Shown: positions 48,266 through 60,000, numbered from the stretch's first letter. The stretch: 60,000 nucleotides of DNA from Tubiluchus corallicola (GCA_030141605.1 JAQGDQ010000030.1:126001-186000), one strand, 5' to 3'. Program-made: numbers and translations. Notes: generated by a model from the letters alone, not told the origin.

Positions 48266-49400
48266 CGCTCGGCCGGCCGGTCTGTCTGCCTCTATTCCTC
48301 TCGCTATCGCTGTTTCTCTCCCTTCTGTTTTTCGCTCTCTAACCCTTACCCTTGTTACATCCTTCTTTATTTGACTGATTCTTTTTGCCCAATGCCTTCT
48401 TAGTTGAAACTCTGCTCGTTGGTAATCATAATTTGTCGCAATTCTTGTTCCTTTCTCTACTGTTTTTAAGTCGTACACTCTATTGACACTCAGTGAAACA
48501 GTAAAGAAACCCCCAGTTGGGTATAAATTTCTTATCCGTGTCTCGGGTTACTAAATCGACTAAAAATACGTACTACGCCGCTCTGCTGTGCTAAGTATAG
48601 TAGCCACAGCGCCCCAAGTGGCTACGTGAATCAATCAGTGTTGACAGCGTCAGCCACGTGAGCTTTACTGTGGAAAGGGGGGCTTCTTTTGCTTTTCTTT
48701 CAGCCTGTGGCGAGTTCAGATGTAGGTGGTGTTAATATATGTAAGGGCGAATCTAAAGAGGTGAGATATTGTATATTTGAGTTGTTCCACGAGGTATGCT
48801 CTTTTCGTGATAAGGATCCCTGTAAAAAGTTATAAAAAGACTTACAGTTGTTTATATTTTTGTTTGTAGATAGTTGTTTCGATATAGTACTTAACTACTT
48901 AATGCATTTTTGTAATATTTTACAACGTTTCTGTGTGCTGGAATACAAGAACACAGAGAAGTTGGTTGTAGTAGTTAGGGTTCATAGAAGAGGTATGTTG
49001 TTGTAATGTGAGGGCTGATTCAGAAGGTATTATTACTTGCGGCAACTAGGGCACATTGCAGCAGTGGCATAAAGGCTGCCATTATTTTATTGCTTTTATT
49101 AACATTTCAGAAAAAATAATAAAATGTCAATGGTCTGTTTTAGTTCACAAATGAAAACAGGGGTAACAGAATTGTATTATTTTTCAAGTGGGTGAGCTGG
49201 CTCCAGTGTTTTTAAAAACTGAGGAAACTACTTTAAGTGAGCTCATATGCGAAGCTACACTCTCCACTCAGCAATTAAATAACTGATAAAGCATGCCTTG
49301 TTTACGATGTGATTTTAACCTGATCCAATTTGGAAAGTGTGTTTTTTGAAAATACGTTCATTGCATTTGCAATGTTTTTCACTGTTGTTTTTTTTTACAG

Positions 49401-49568
49401 GGCAAACGAATACCTGGCAGCCCCCGTCAATTTCCTCGGCGTCCCTTCAGTCTCTGCCTACCAGTGAACAGTACTCAAACCGACACCCAGGTGGTGTTGC
49501 TGCTAGTCCACTTCAACCGCAGCCTGGTGTAACTTTCGATCAAGCACAAAGAGACATTAATAAAAAAG
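49401..49568 (+). CDS. PDZ scaffold gene, exon 5
   Basis: 168 bases, phase 1 to phase 1, between a T-rich tract ending TTTACAG and GTATAA. Encodes QTNTWQPPSISSASLQSLPT, then RHPGGVAASPLQPQPG and FDQAQRDINKK. Pro/Ser/Gln-rich and probably disordered. No domain recognised. Confidence 0.75.
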
Positions 49569-51163
49569 GTATAAAGTAAAAAGCTATCTTGTTAGATTTA
49601 TTTCGTAGCTTAGTTCGCTATGCACTTTGATTTGTTTAGTTAACTTTCGGTTTAGCTTTATTTAGTTTTTACGAGCATTGTTCAAATAAGCAATTGTGCC
49701 AAAATGGAAATTTGTTTAAAGATCTGCATTATTGCATGATTTGATGTATGTACGGAGCAGACGCTGTGTGCTGCTGAATTACACTTTTGTTGATTGTATA
49801 CAGCAATCTGACATTCTTAATGTCATTTGCTACATGGCCTTTTCTCTTCTAATTGTCCCTACCTTTTCATACCCCACATGAGGTTAATTAACCTGGGGCC
49901 ATATTCTAAACAAATTTTTGTTTTAGTAGATGTAATGATGTGTAGAGCAATATGACAATTACACATTACATTTGCTTCCTTGTGTAACCTTTTGCACAGC
50001 ATATCGATATTTCAGTGGAAGTTTCTCCATCCTTATTATTCATATGGATGTCACGCTATCTCTGATAATAAAACAACTACGGGAGTTGTATAAGTTTATT
50101 GATGTTAAATATAGAAGCTGATTCAAGTAACAGCTGTTCCTTAGGAGTCACGCTTCTAGAGCCAGATAATTGTAACAGTATTCGCCTTCCTGCAAACGAA
50201 AGTTTAGAATCTTTGTTAAATTGTGTTAATTAATACGTTTTGATGTACATTAGTTTGAGATGCCATGGCATCTGTATTGCAACATTTAAAAAACTACTTC
50301 AATGACCTTCATATTGTACAATTATAATTTGTACAAAATACATTTGTAGAAATGCCATGGCATCTATTTGTGTACAATAACTTTCCACCACCAGTATCAC
50401 TTAGAAGCATCCATAAATGTCTGTTGATCCATTTTTTCTGTGTGACATGCTGTGGTGCATCAAGTATAATGTTTCACACTGTAATGTGTTGAGCTCATTG
50501 TATCATGCTGTGGTGTATTAAGCCAGCATCAGTTTTAGCAGCTTGATGCATTTGTTTTATGAAATGCAGGCTTTCGTGTTACTGAATGAGTGCGTGGGTT
50601 TTGTCTTACTATGCAAGGCCTTGCAAAATTTTACCAACTGTGCATATTATGTTTGCTTATTTTAAAAAGAATCGTTTGTAGTAGTTTTTATGCTATAGAC
50701 CACACTGCATTGTGGCTGCACCATCTGCCGACCATTCCACTCTTATCATTAGTCTGCCTATTTTCACCATTATTATCGTAAAAACTCGTCCTGAAAGTCG
50801 AATCATAAAAATGTACGAATTATTATTTCAAAATTTAAAAAATTCTGAAGAAAGCTGTGAGAGCTATGTGTAAATCCCCTATATGAAAGTCTGCGTAGAA
50901 TCATTGATTTGGCATGTTTGGTATTTTTGCAATATTTTTCCAAATGTCTTTCGAATCTGTTAATGGCTTATAATGTCAGTTTACAAAACTTCCCATTAAA
51001 AAACTGGACATTTTAGCTTATGTATCAGATTGGATTTTTCTTTATTCCTTATCATCTATGATGGTTTTCCTCATACTTCAGTCTTAATAGAGGGGACCGG
51101 GGCACTAAAAATGCCACCTTGATGCATGCATTGCATTTTCATTTTTGTTTTGTTTACCACCAG

Positions 51164-51328
51164 TTGCTGCTAGTTTGCCGCAGATTGTTTGTGGTCAGTT
51201 TCTTCCAAAGCCATTCTATGGTTCCACCACCGCTCGTCAAACCACCGAACTTGATAAAACAATGGTGAAAACTGACATAGACAATGTGCCTGCTGGTGAA
51301 AAACCTGAATCAGAAAAGTTTGCGGCAG
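51164..51328 (+). CDS. PDZ scaffold gene, exon 6
   Basis: 165 bases, phase 1 to phase 1, between TTACCACCAG and GTGTGT. Encodes AASLPQIVCGQFLPKPFYGS, then TTELDKTMVKTDIDNVPAGE. No domain recognised. The intron before it is 1.6 kb. Confidence 0.75.
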
Positions 51329-52540
51329 GTGTGTTATATGATGACTTTGCATGTGCTATTCCCTCTACCTGCATTCCGGCAATGCTTCTGAATCTTTCGT
51401 ATGTTTAAAACTGGTGTTTTAATGATGTGGCTTTGTTTCTGGGGCTGTTTTGCTTGACTGCACAGACGTCACTTATATCATTGTCTGCTGCTTTTGGTTC
51501 TTATGATTGCATGCTAACGCTAATATAAATTCATGCAGGTGCTTCACAATATATCCTCTTCCCGTTTGAATTAAAAAAGTGTGTCCATGCTGTGTAATAT
51601 TGTATTTGTGAGTTATGTGATTCTGATCTTGTTCCATTTTTAAATTATCGTTTTCCTAGGAAATCTTCCTAAAAACATTTAAGTAAGGAAAATAATTTCT
51701 CTGATTTGTAACTGCTGCATAAGGGCTACCGTAATGAGCTGTGCACTTCTACATTACTAAGATAAAAGTCGCTCTGACACGATGTTGCTGTGTTACTGTT
51801 AAATGTAATGATGAATTTACAAATGCATCATGTCACACAAGGTGCACCTCTTGTCATAGCAAATCTTTATTATCTCAAAAGAGCTAATATGTTTTCCTTC
51901 ATCACCGTGCAATATTTGCTGTGTTAAGTAAATTTGTGATGGATTCTTTTGTTTACATAAGGACAAACGTGTCCTATTGTGCATAATGGGGCTTATTTTA
52001 CAAAGTTGAATTAGAGTATGGTATCCAAACTGGTTGAAAGTGAATGTGCTTCGCAGCTAATAGATCTAATTTGTAGATTTGTATTTATTGTAAAGTACAA
52101 GTGGAACTGACATGTTTAAAGACCATGAAATAGGATCAGAAATTGAATTAGATTGCAATTCTATTATCCATAACAGTTTTATTGTCTTCATAAAGTGCAA
52201 CTCCAGAAGCCCTAAGTAACTGACTTTGTTCTCATCTTGAAAATCTTGTAACAGTGAATATGACAAATGTGTAAATAGCTGAGTGCACCATATTCACCAC
52301 TGGCTTCTAATTTCTTATTCTTTCATTTTTTATTTATTTCGCTTTCCATTTTTTTTATGAAAACTAAGAAGCTAATTAGAAAACTTATTATAATTCAAAA
52401 AATTGCTCTTATTATCACATGTCGTATTTTTCCTTCTCTGCAACTGAAAATCTGGTAAACTGTGTAGTCTAGCTGCACAAAGAGTATGCATTTATACTGT
52501 GGCTTTTTTTCAAAGTGTCCAATTTTAAGAAGACATTCTA

Positions 52541-52789
52541 CAGGGTCGTCCAGAAAAAACATTCCCCCAAGTTAACATGTAACTTTTTATCCTGCTACAG
52601 GGATTGGCCAATGAGCTGTAAATTTTCCCCCAAAACCTCCACAAAGTGCTTCTTCGAGGGAAATTTACATCTCTTTGGAAAAGAGAAACCATGGGTACAT
52701 GATGATGCGAGTCTTTTTTACAAATGTATGCCTTACCGGTAATGAATATTGAGCTAATTTGGGGGAATGGTTTTTTCTAGACGACACTG
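52541..52789. mobile_element. Tc1/mariner-type MITE, 249 bases
   Basis: The left end CAGGGTCGTCCAGAAAAAAC and the reverse complement of the right end, CAGTGTCGTCTAGAAAAAAC, match at 18 of 20 positions, and the match extends into ATTCCCCCAA. TA precedes the left end; AA follows the right end. It lies in intron 6 of the PDZ gene. Confidence 0.8.
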
Positions 52790-52936
52790 AACACCTGCAA
52801 ATGAATTAAGAGCACATTTGCATGTAATTTAAGTTTGACTAACTTGAATTAAATCTAAGTTTTTGTAGCTATTGTTTGCTTCAGTAACTTTGAATGCATA
52901 TCTGATAATGTACTAACAAGCATGGTGTGTTTACAG

Positions 52937-53059
52937 TGCTTGATGGCCGCTATATATGGAGTAAAAGGAATGCTGGAATGTTCAATCATGATGACTATAC
53001 ACGTGTAGCATTTACTGTACCTTCGGGATCACCAAAACCAAAACGAAAACTTTTAATTG
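52937..53059 (+). CDS. PDZ scaffold gene, exon 7
   Basis: 123 bases, phase 1 to phase 1, between GTGTTTACAG and GTAATT. Encodes LDGRYIWSKRNAGMFNHDDY, then TRVAFTVPSGSPKPKRKLLI. Denser in aromatic and basic residues than its neighbours, so it may be a short binding motif. Synaptopodin and myozenin proteins have a faintly similar -KR-R---FT- element, but the resemblance is too weak to rely on. Confidence 0.8.
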
Positions 53060-53324
53060 GTAATTAATGCATAAAGCGTACTTTTTAGTTAATCTGTCAC
53101 TCTTCGCTGCCTCTGGTGATAAATTTTTGAACAATGCAGATTGTAACAGTCCTCACTGTTTCATCACCTTGTTTGCAGTGAGGTCTGTTAATGTTTGGAC
53201 AATGGCTCTTTCCATCTTTGTTCTGATTGCTGATTAGATTTATTTCTCTTATGCAGGATTATTGTTTTTCTCAGTTTGTGATTGGACTTCTTTTATGTTG
53301 CTTTTTTATCATCTGTTGTGACAG

Positions 53325-56300
53325 AAAAAGAAAACCATCTAGATGTGAAAAGTACAAGTGTGGGAGCATCAGCAGATGGGGGCAGTACACCTCAGTACAC
53401 AAAGCTTACAGGTCTCGGTGAATTTATGAACTTTGTTAGTGAAAAAACTATAGTAGCTGACACAGCAAAATCAGAAAGCATTCCAGTGACTGACCAAAGT
53501 GAAAAGGACTTGGGTATTCGGGGCCAAGAACAAGTTGTTTCTACAACATCCGAAATGGATTTTGAGCCGGGTACAGTTAAGGACAGTCAGGATAACTCTC
53601 TTCATAGTTCTAGTAAAGAAATTAAACATGTTCCGCACAGGCATGCTCGAACAGTATCTACTACCACTGATGACCAACAGAGGTCATCAATTCATCTTGA
53701 ATGTGCACCAGGAACAGAAAAATTTGAAAAAACCAAACATCGTTCTAAACGTCTTAAATGTGATGCAGATATGGAAGCATTACCTTTGGATATGTTTACA
53801 AGTCAGGTTTCTTACTTTTCTGATTCATCGCGTGGCTCCTCGCCCTGTAGATATTACACATCGAGATATGATGTGAGTGAAAGTGATATGGACGAAGAAG
53901 ATGTTGATAGAGATTTTCTTCCAAGCAAATCTGTGCCTCCAGAAGTTGCCAAGCAGATTGCAGAAGATCTAAAGTTTATGGAAAATACGTTATTAAGTGA
54001 TCTTTGTTGCCATGGCAATGAAACTCCTCCATCCCTTTCCAAATTACCTCAATACAACCCAAATTCAAGAAAAGTGCTGCCCAAAAGTACTCAATTAAAA
54101 ACTCCTGAACACAATGATATTGTACAGCATTCACATAAGCTAGTAGATCCTGAAACTAGTGTTTTGCCTGACACACTGATAAATCAAAATGATGCAATTA
54201 GTGAACTAGGACCTTTCAAAAAAATAGCACAAGATTCCTGTGTAAAAAACTTCCTGGATGACATGGTAATAGATAGTGGATATAAAAGTGATTCTGAACT
54301 AATACGCAAAAAGCCTTTGATAGTAGCAGCTCATGCTGCAGTTGAACACAGAGATGGAATCAACGAGAGTGATGAACAGAAAATGATTGGAACAATTCCT
54401 GTGAGGCGCTCATCCGTCAAAAAGATGCAGGAGTTTTATGATAACTACCAAAAAGAGGACCAGCCAAAGAATGCTGCTCATTTATATGGTGTTGGCAAGG
54501 ACTTTCCACGGGGGCTAGGCAGCCATTGTGAAGGAATTGAAGCCACGAACAATGTGATGTTGTCTCGCATTGAGGGTTCTTTTCCAGAACATTTAGGTAG
54601 ACGAGGCTCTGTGGATTCTGTCATGGCAAACAAGTCATTTGTAAAAGAGCAGCCACAATGTTATGATTCTTTGCCAAGGTATTTTAAAAAGCATCCAGCA
54701 GTCAGTGGGACAATAGAACCAAATATTCAGAATCACAAGAAACAACTTGGCCAATCAGAATTGCTTAATGAAGTGAACAGCAGTTGCCAAAATAGTGCCT
54801 TTCCTCATAAAAAACATGCCAGTTCAGTAACAACAAGTGTAAAATGTGTAACCATTCCTAGTGTTACCGCTATCAGTGAAGATGTTTCACAAAGTATTCA
54901 TTCACACTGGGACAATGTCCACATTCAACAGAATCCTCAATATGGTGATAATACCAGAACTGTTTTTGCTAGTCATGGCCATAGCCACTACCCAGGGGAA
55001 TGCGATTCTAGAAAGGGAAATGTTAACATGGTGGATTCTGCAGCATTTACTGAATCATCTGCTAATTATAATGCTCAGAATTCTGAACTAGGCCAGGCTG
55101 CCAGTGCTCCAAGTTCTAACTCTTTAGGCATCAAAAGTTCCACTTTTTTTCCATTGTCGGAGAATTTTGACTATGCATCTCTTGGCAAATGCCGTGTTAC
55201 AACTTGCAGTCAAGTTGCTACTCAGTCAAATGACACTCATGATGTGGGTTCACATAATTCTAAAATTAACCAATCCAGTGGCGATCAGAATCAAGCCTCT
55301 TACTATCCTAATATCAATCAGTTAAATATTATACATAACCAAAATGTGCATAATACCAGCACTAACCTTTTCAATGTTTCTCATAATCCAGTTTCCCACA
55401 GTATTAACACTAACCAGTCCACTGGCATCGACATTCCAAGCTATCATAGTTCTAGCACTAACCATTTTAGTGACACTCTTAATCTTGATTATCCCAATAC
55501 TAGCTTTAATCTTGTCAGTGATGCTCATGATCTAGGCATACACAGTGCTGTCACGTATAACTTAAGACCTCATAATCCTGGTAGTGACCATTCTATGCAT
55601 ATTCAGAATGCAGGTTCTGAAGATGCCTTTAGTCAATCTGCTGCACCTCATCTTTCAAACTCTGAAAAAGATCCTGGTTTTAACCAGCATGTCGATATTA
55701 ATTGTGCGGACTACAGAAATTTGCTTGCTGTAACCTCTAATCCAAGTTTTCACAATCCTAATAATCCAGAAAACCAATATCTTGGTTTCAACCAGCCTTC
55801 TTCAACTCATAGTCCAAGCTCACATAATCCTGGTCCTGGTCAGCCTGTAATTATTAATTCCAGTTCTCAAAGTATTGGTTTTGCCAGCTCTGCTTCAAGT
55901 CACAATCCAGGTTCACATAATCCTGGCCATGGCCAATGTGTAAATATTAATTCAGATTCTCAAAACCTTGGTTTTAATTTTCCTGCTTCTACTCGCAGGC
56001 CAGACACACAAAATCCTGGTAGTAACCAGCTTTTAAAGACTGTCAATCCAGACTCTCAAAACACTGGTTTTACCCGCACTGCTGCGACTCATAATCCAGG
56101 CTCACACAATCCTAGCAGTAACCACACTGTAAATCCGGACTCTCAAAACACTGGTTTTACCCGCACTACTGAGACGCATAATCCAGGCTCACACAATCCT
56201 AGCATTAACCACACTGTAAATCCGAACTCTCAAAACACTGGTTTTACCCATATTACTGAGACTCATAATCCAGGCTTGCACAGTCCTAGTAGTAACCAAA

Positions 56301-59300
56301 CTGTAAATGTTAATCCTGGCTTTCAAAACACTGGTTTTACCCATACTACTGAGACGCATAATCCAGGCTCACACAATCCTAGCAGTAACCACATTGTAAA
56401 TCCGAACTCTCAAAACACTGGTTTTACCCGCACTACTGAGACGCATAATCCAGGCTCACACAATCCTAGCAGTAACCACACTGTAAATCTGAACTCTCAA
56501 AACACTGGTTTTACCCTTTCTACTGAGACACATAATCCAGGCTCACACAATCCTAGCAGTAACCACACTGTAAATCCGAACTCTCAAAACACTGGTTTTA
56601 TCCATATTACTGAGACTCATAATCCAGGCTTGCACAGTCCTAGTAGTAACCAAACTGTAAATGTTAATCCTGGCTTTCAAAACACTGGTTTTACCCATAC
56701 TACTGAGACTCATAATCCAGGCTCACACAATCCTAGCAGTAGCCACATTGTAAATCCGAACTCTCAAAACACTGGTTTTACCCGCACTACTGAGACGCAT
56801 AATCCAGGCTCACACAATCCTAGCAGTAACCACACTGTAAATCCGAACTCTCAAAACACTGGTTTTACCCTTTCTACTGAGACTCGTAATCCAGGCTCAC
56901 ACAATCCTAGCAGTAACCACACTGTAAATCCGAACTCTCAAAACACTGGTTTTACCCATATTACTGAGACTCATAATCCAGGCTTGCACAGTCCTAGTAG
57001 TAACCAAACTGTAAATGTTAATCCTGGCTTTCAAAACACAGGTTTTAATTTTTCAGATTCTACTCACAATACAGACGCACAAAATCTTGTTAGTAGCCAG
57101 TATGTAAATGTCAATCCAAATCCTCCTGGTTTTACCCATACTGCTACAACTCATACTCTAGGCTCACACAATCCTGGTAGTAGTCAGGCTGTAAACATCA
57201 ATCCAGACCCACAAAACCCTGGTCTTGCTCATACTGCTGGAACTCTTAATCCAGGTTTACACAATCTTGGCAGTGGCCTGCCTGCAAATGTTAATCCGGT
57301 CCCTCAAAAGCCTAGTGCTACTTACCCTGTAGCAACTCGATATCCAGGGTCAGATATGCATATTCCTGGCGTTAGCCCTTCTGTCGATACTCATACTGCA
57401 ATCTCTCAATATTCTGATTTTTGTCAGTCAGCTGCAACTCATAATCCAGGCTATAATAATCCTGGTAGTAGACAGTTTGTGGCTGCTCATCCTTTAGGCT
57501 CTCAAAGTTTGGGTTTCAGTCCTATTATATCACAGGCTTTTCCTGGTTTTCATAATCCTACTGATATTCATAATGCAGATATTAGCCAGATAAGTAATGT
57601 GAGAAACCTACATTCACAGAACGTTGATGTTAATCAATCTGGTGAAATCCATATCCCAGATTCCAGTAATCCTGGCAACACCACTAGTATGCACAATCCA
57701 GGTTTTCACAACTTTGGCCCATCTGTTAATATTCACGAACCAAATTTTCAAAATCCTGCTATTAGCCAAACCATTGGTTTTAGCAGTCCAGATAGTAATC
57801 CAGGCCCTCACAACCCTGGTATTAGTCAAACAGGTGATAGTGACCCAGGTATGTACAACCCTGGTTTTAGCAAATCCAGCAAAGGTGATCATCTAGCTCT
57901 TGACAGTAATAGGCATGCTGGATTGCCAGCTGTAGGTGGTCTATTACCTAACTCTAACATCTCAAGTTTATACGGTGGCCATCATGGTCCTGGAGGTAGT
58001 CAGCCATTTAGTGCTTTGAATGCAGAATTATCTAAACAACTTGGTTACACAAATATTGAAACTCATAATCCTGGTTTTCAAAGTTTTCAAGATGCACCTG
58101 AATTTCAACATTTTAATCCATTTCATGATCGTAATGTAGCTACTGCCCAGCAGATTAGCAATCCACCATTGGCAGGGGTAGGTCATCATCCAGCAAACTC
58201 GGGTACTATCCAAAATGTTCATGTTCACACTTTGCCTGAAGTAAGACACCCTTCTGAAATCCGTGCAAAAGCACCTCCACAGTTTGACACTTCATTGCTA
58301 GGCAATCCTGGCTCCAGTCATAATCCTTATACTCAACCTTTAAAAGGTTCTGCAAGTCATTTTGATGATGGAACTTTTTTGAATCCTGGTAATCCACATC
58401 CCAATAATTTGTATCGACCACAAGATCGTTCACCAGAAAGTTTGTCCCCTCGGATACGAATGGGTGTTGGAGCCGTTCAACCACACGGTGGTACTGATAT
58501 TTTTATGAGTCAGCCACCTCAATACGAGGAGCTGTCTTCTTTGGGATACAAACTGGAAAACCTACCAAATCAGCCTGTACTCCCTCCTTCAAGTCCTACT
58601 AATGTTGGTGGTAACCAGTCACATGACCTCATACCAAAGATGCCACGAATGGGTACAGTACCGCCACACACACAAAAGCTCCATGAGCACATTATGCAGC
58701 CTCAGCTTCCTAGTGAAAGAGATGCTATTGCAATTCACAGTCACCGAAGATTTGAAAATCCACAGTTTCCAATGAGTGATACTCATACGGCAAACCCATT
58801 AAATGTTTTTGTAACAAATACTTCTCCATTTCCTCAGACCTATCAGGCTGATTTACTGAAAACTGTTCCAGTTGATGCTGATGAGGAAGACAAAGACGGA
58901 AAAAGTTCCAAAAAAGTCACATTCAGAGATAATTTAGAAACAATTATAGAAACTAGCCCTATCCACTCTGGCGATTCGGGGCGAGGAAGCCCTGTGATTA
59001 CACAGTATCGGAACAAACCCGACTTTCCGATGGCTAATTACAGGCCTTTTGCAGGAGTTAAAAAAGACCCTACACTAAGCACTACACAACCTTTTCAGAC
59101 TACTGATTCGCAATCTCTTGAACTAGTTCGTCCTGATTATGACACACTTTTATCTGTAACTGGTTCTACCAGCAGCTCGCAAGATGGCCGCCAGTCATCA
59201 GTATTGCAGGACCCGCTTCCTCCATTTATCGGGCCAAAGCCTTACAGACCTCCTAAGTTTGACGCGTCTGATGTACAAAATCCAATTTCTTATAGACATG

Positions 59301-60000
59301 TGCAAGGACCTGCTGAAGGGATTACTAATTTTCCAGAACCAGATGAAAAACGGGAAACATTTCGTCACAGCCCTTCGCCTGTTGGAACAGCTTACGTTAC
59401 AACTTTCAAAAAAACTGGCACTAATTCGTCAGAGGTTAAGTCACCATTTTTAGGCAAAACACATGAACGAGTACCAAGTCATGGTACTATTGAATATAAG
59501 CCACTTGCTGCAGAACCAACTCATAGGTTTGTAAGCAAAAGAACTGCGGTGCCTGCAGACACACCAATATTAAGCTTACCTCCTTTGCCAAGAAAGGAAA
59601 TAAGTGGATCCGCATCTGATGGCAGATTTCAGTCAGAAAGTTTACCTCTTAATGGTTACTATCCTTCTTTTGAAAAAAAGTCACTAACTGCTGTTGATGA
59701 ATTACCAAAAGATGCAGTGCTTCGAATATATCAGAAATCAGAAGCACCAATTACCCAGCAACAGCTTCAGAGACCTCATAACCAGCCACAGTTTGACTCG
59801 GATATAGCAACAAAATATACTGCACAAGCTGCTGTATCACCAGGACTTGAACTACAAACCCAAAAATCTGTTTCTTCTCCCCGTGTTCAACAGCAGTTCC
59901 AGATGCAGCAACATACAGGAACAACCAGTCCAGCTATAAAGTCTAATCTTGCTGATGCAATGGCAATTGTCAGTGAACTAAGTGAGTATGAGGAAGAGCA
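53325..60000 (+). CDS. PDZ scaffold gene, giant exon 8 (partial, runs off window)
   Basis: The acceptor GTTGTGACAG ends at 53324 after a 265-base intron. The frame is then open for 6,676 bases to the window edge, covering residues about 284-2508. In order: a charged, Ser-rich part with an acidic patch (SESDMDEEDVDRD) and DSGYKSDSE; an Asn/His/Ser/Pro/Gly-rich repeat domain at about residues 950-1810, with a 29-residue tandem core at 1206-1530; then a disordered tail with PPQY, SKKVTF, DSGRGS and PPLPRK. No LIM, coiled coil, kinase or membrane segment is evident. Long antisense frames over the exon are shadows of the repeat. An AAGTGAGT near 59982 could be a donor, so the exon end is not certain. 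The partner proteins and orthologue are unknown; a cytoskeletal scaffold role is inferred from the PDZ class. Confidence 0.9.
55320..57900 (+). repeat. NPG-rich repeat domain in the giant exon
   Basis: Degenerate units around SHNPGS, GFNQP and VNINPDSQNPG recur throughout, with Asn, His, Ser and Pro dominating. The central part is a regular tandem array (see 56090-57064) and the flanks are decayed copies, the pattern expected of an array that grows at its centre. Confidence 0.9.
56090..57064 (+). repeat. tandem 87/93-base array with 354-base higher-order repeat
   Basis: Units begin CATAATCCAGGC at 56090, 56177, 56264, 56357, 56444, 56531, 56618, 56711, 56798, 56885 (CGT) and 56972. Most are 87 bases (29 residues, HNPGSHNPSSNHTVNPNSQN then TGFTRTTET). 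The units at 56264, 56618 and 56972 are 93 bases, carrying LHSPSSNQTVNVNPGF. A block of one long and three short units (354 bases) is present twice, 56264-56617 and 56618-56971, differing at 6 positions by my count. All units keep the reading frame. Confidence 0.95.

Larger units (their letters stand above)
39684..49400 (+). other. intron 4 of the PDZ gene, 9.7 kb
   Basis: Contains a mariner-like MITE, two short tandem duplications and two (CT)n tracts, listed separately. No other exon could be supported; 39.7-41.9 and 43.1-44.9 kb and most of 45.1-48.2 kb show nothing recognisable. Confidence 0.7.

Noticed and set aside
56090-57064. Regular repeats at 87-93 base spacing, considered as a CRISPR array
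   Set aside because: There are no unique spacers, the units are coding and in frame, and the sequence is eukaryotic with introns.
55322-58484. Several antisense frames of 60-92 codons within the giant exon
   Set aside because: They are shadows of the repetitive coding strand and have no splice sites or domain content of their own.

Overview
The window looks like nuclear DNA of an invertebrate metazoan. It is AT-rich, has GT-AG introns from about 265 bases to about 22 kb, long microsatellites, and many degraded DNA transposons, MITEs, a SINE-like element and a LINE relic. There is no operon structure and no run of closely packed genes. I cannot name the lineage from sequence alone; the gene and transposon families fit any of several invertebrate phyla. 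All splice junctions were read by eye and no alignment or database search was run.

Layout. Positions 1-8585 hold no intact gene. They contain a tandem 245-base repeat beside a LINE 3' relic (1.8-2.5 kb), a cluster of degenerate dispersed repeats (3.6-4.9 kb), a near-perfect 179-base inverted repeat (5.27-6.35 kb) and a pogo/Tigger-like element (6.50-7.77 kb). Positions 8586-14411 are one complete DNA transposon: 20-base terminal inverted repeats, a 9-base target-site duplication (8 of 9 matching), arrays of an ATACGGAT motif just inside both ends, and on the minus strand a five-exon but multiply frameshifted transposase of ZSWIM1/ZSWIM3 (Mutator-like) type with a SWIM zinc finger. Positions 14421-16626 are the likely upstream region of the main gene.

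From about 16.6 kb to the window end runs a single plus-strand gene. Its first two coding exons (16693-16785 and 38704-38855, separated by a 21.9-kb intron) make a PDZ domain of the PDLIM/Zasp and synaptopodin-2 class, which in animals sits in actin and Z-disc or adhesion scaffolds. Five small exons follow, then one giant exon (53325 to beyond 60000, open throughout). The open frame reaches about 2,508 residues inside the window and has not ended. The giant exon carries an Asn/His/Pro/Ser-rich repeat domain with a 29-residue unit organised into a 118-residue higher-order repeat, followed by a disordered region with short linear motifs resembling PP1-docking, WW-binding, SH3-binding and beta-TrCP-degron sites. 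Its C-terminus lies outside the window.

The introns of this gene hold a hAT MITE with a perfect 8-base duplication, two mariner-like MITEs, a tRNA-like SINE, short duplications and large (ATT)n, (CT)n and (TA)n microsatellites. There is also a possible alternative start exon at 33101-33280. The most distinctive items are the intron-bearing ZSWIM-type Mutator element with both ends and target duplication visible, and the giant PDZ protein with its recently amplified repeat array.
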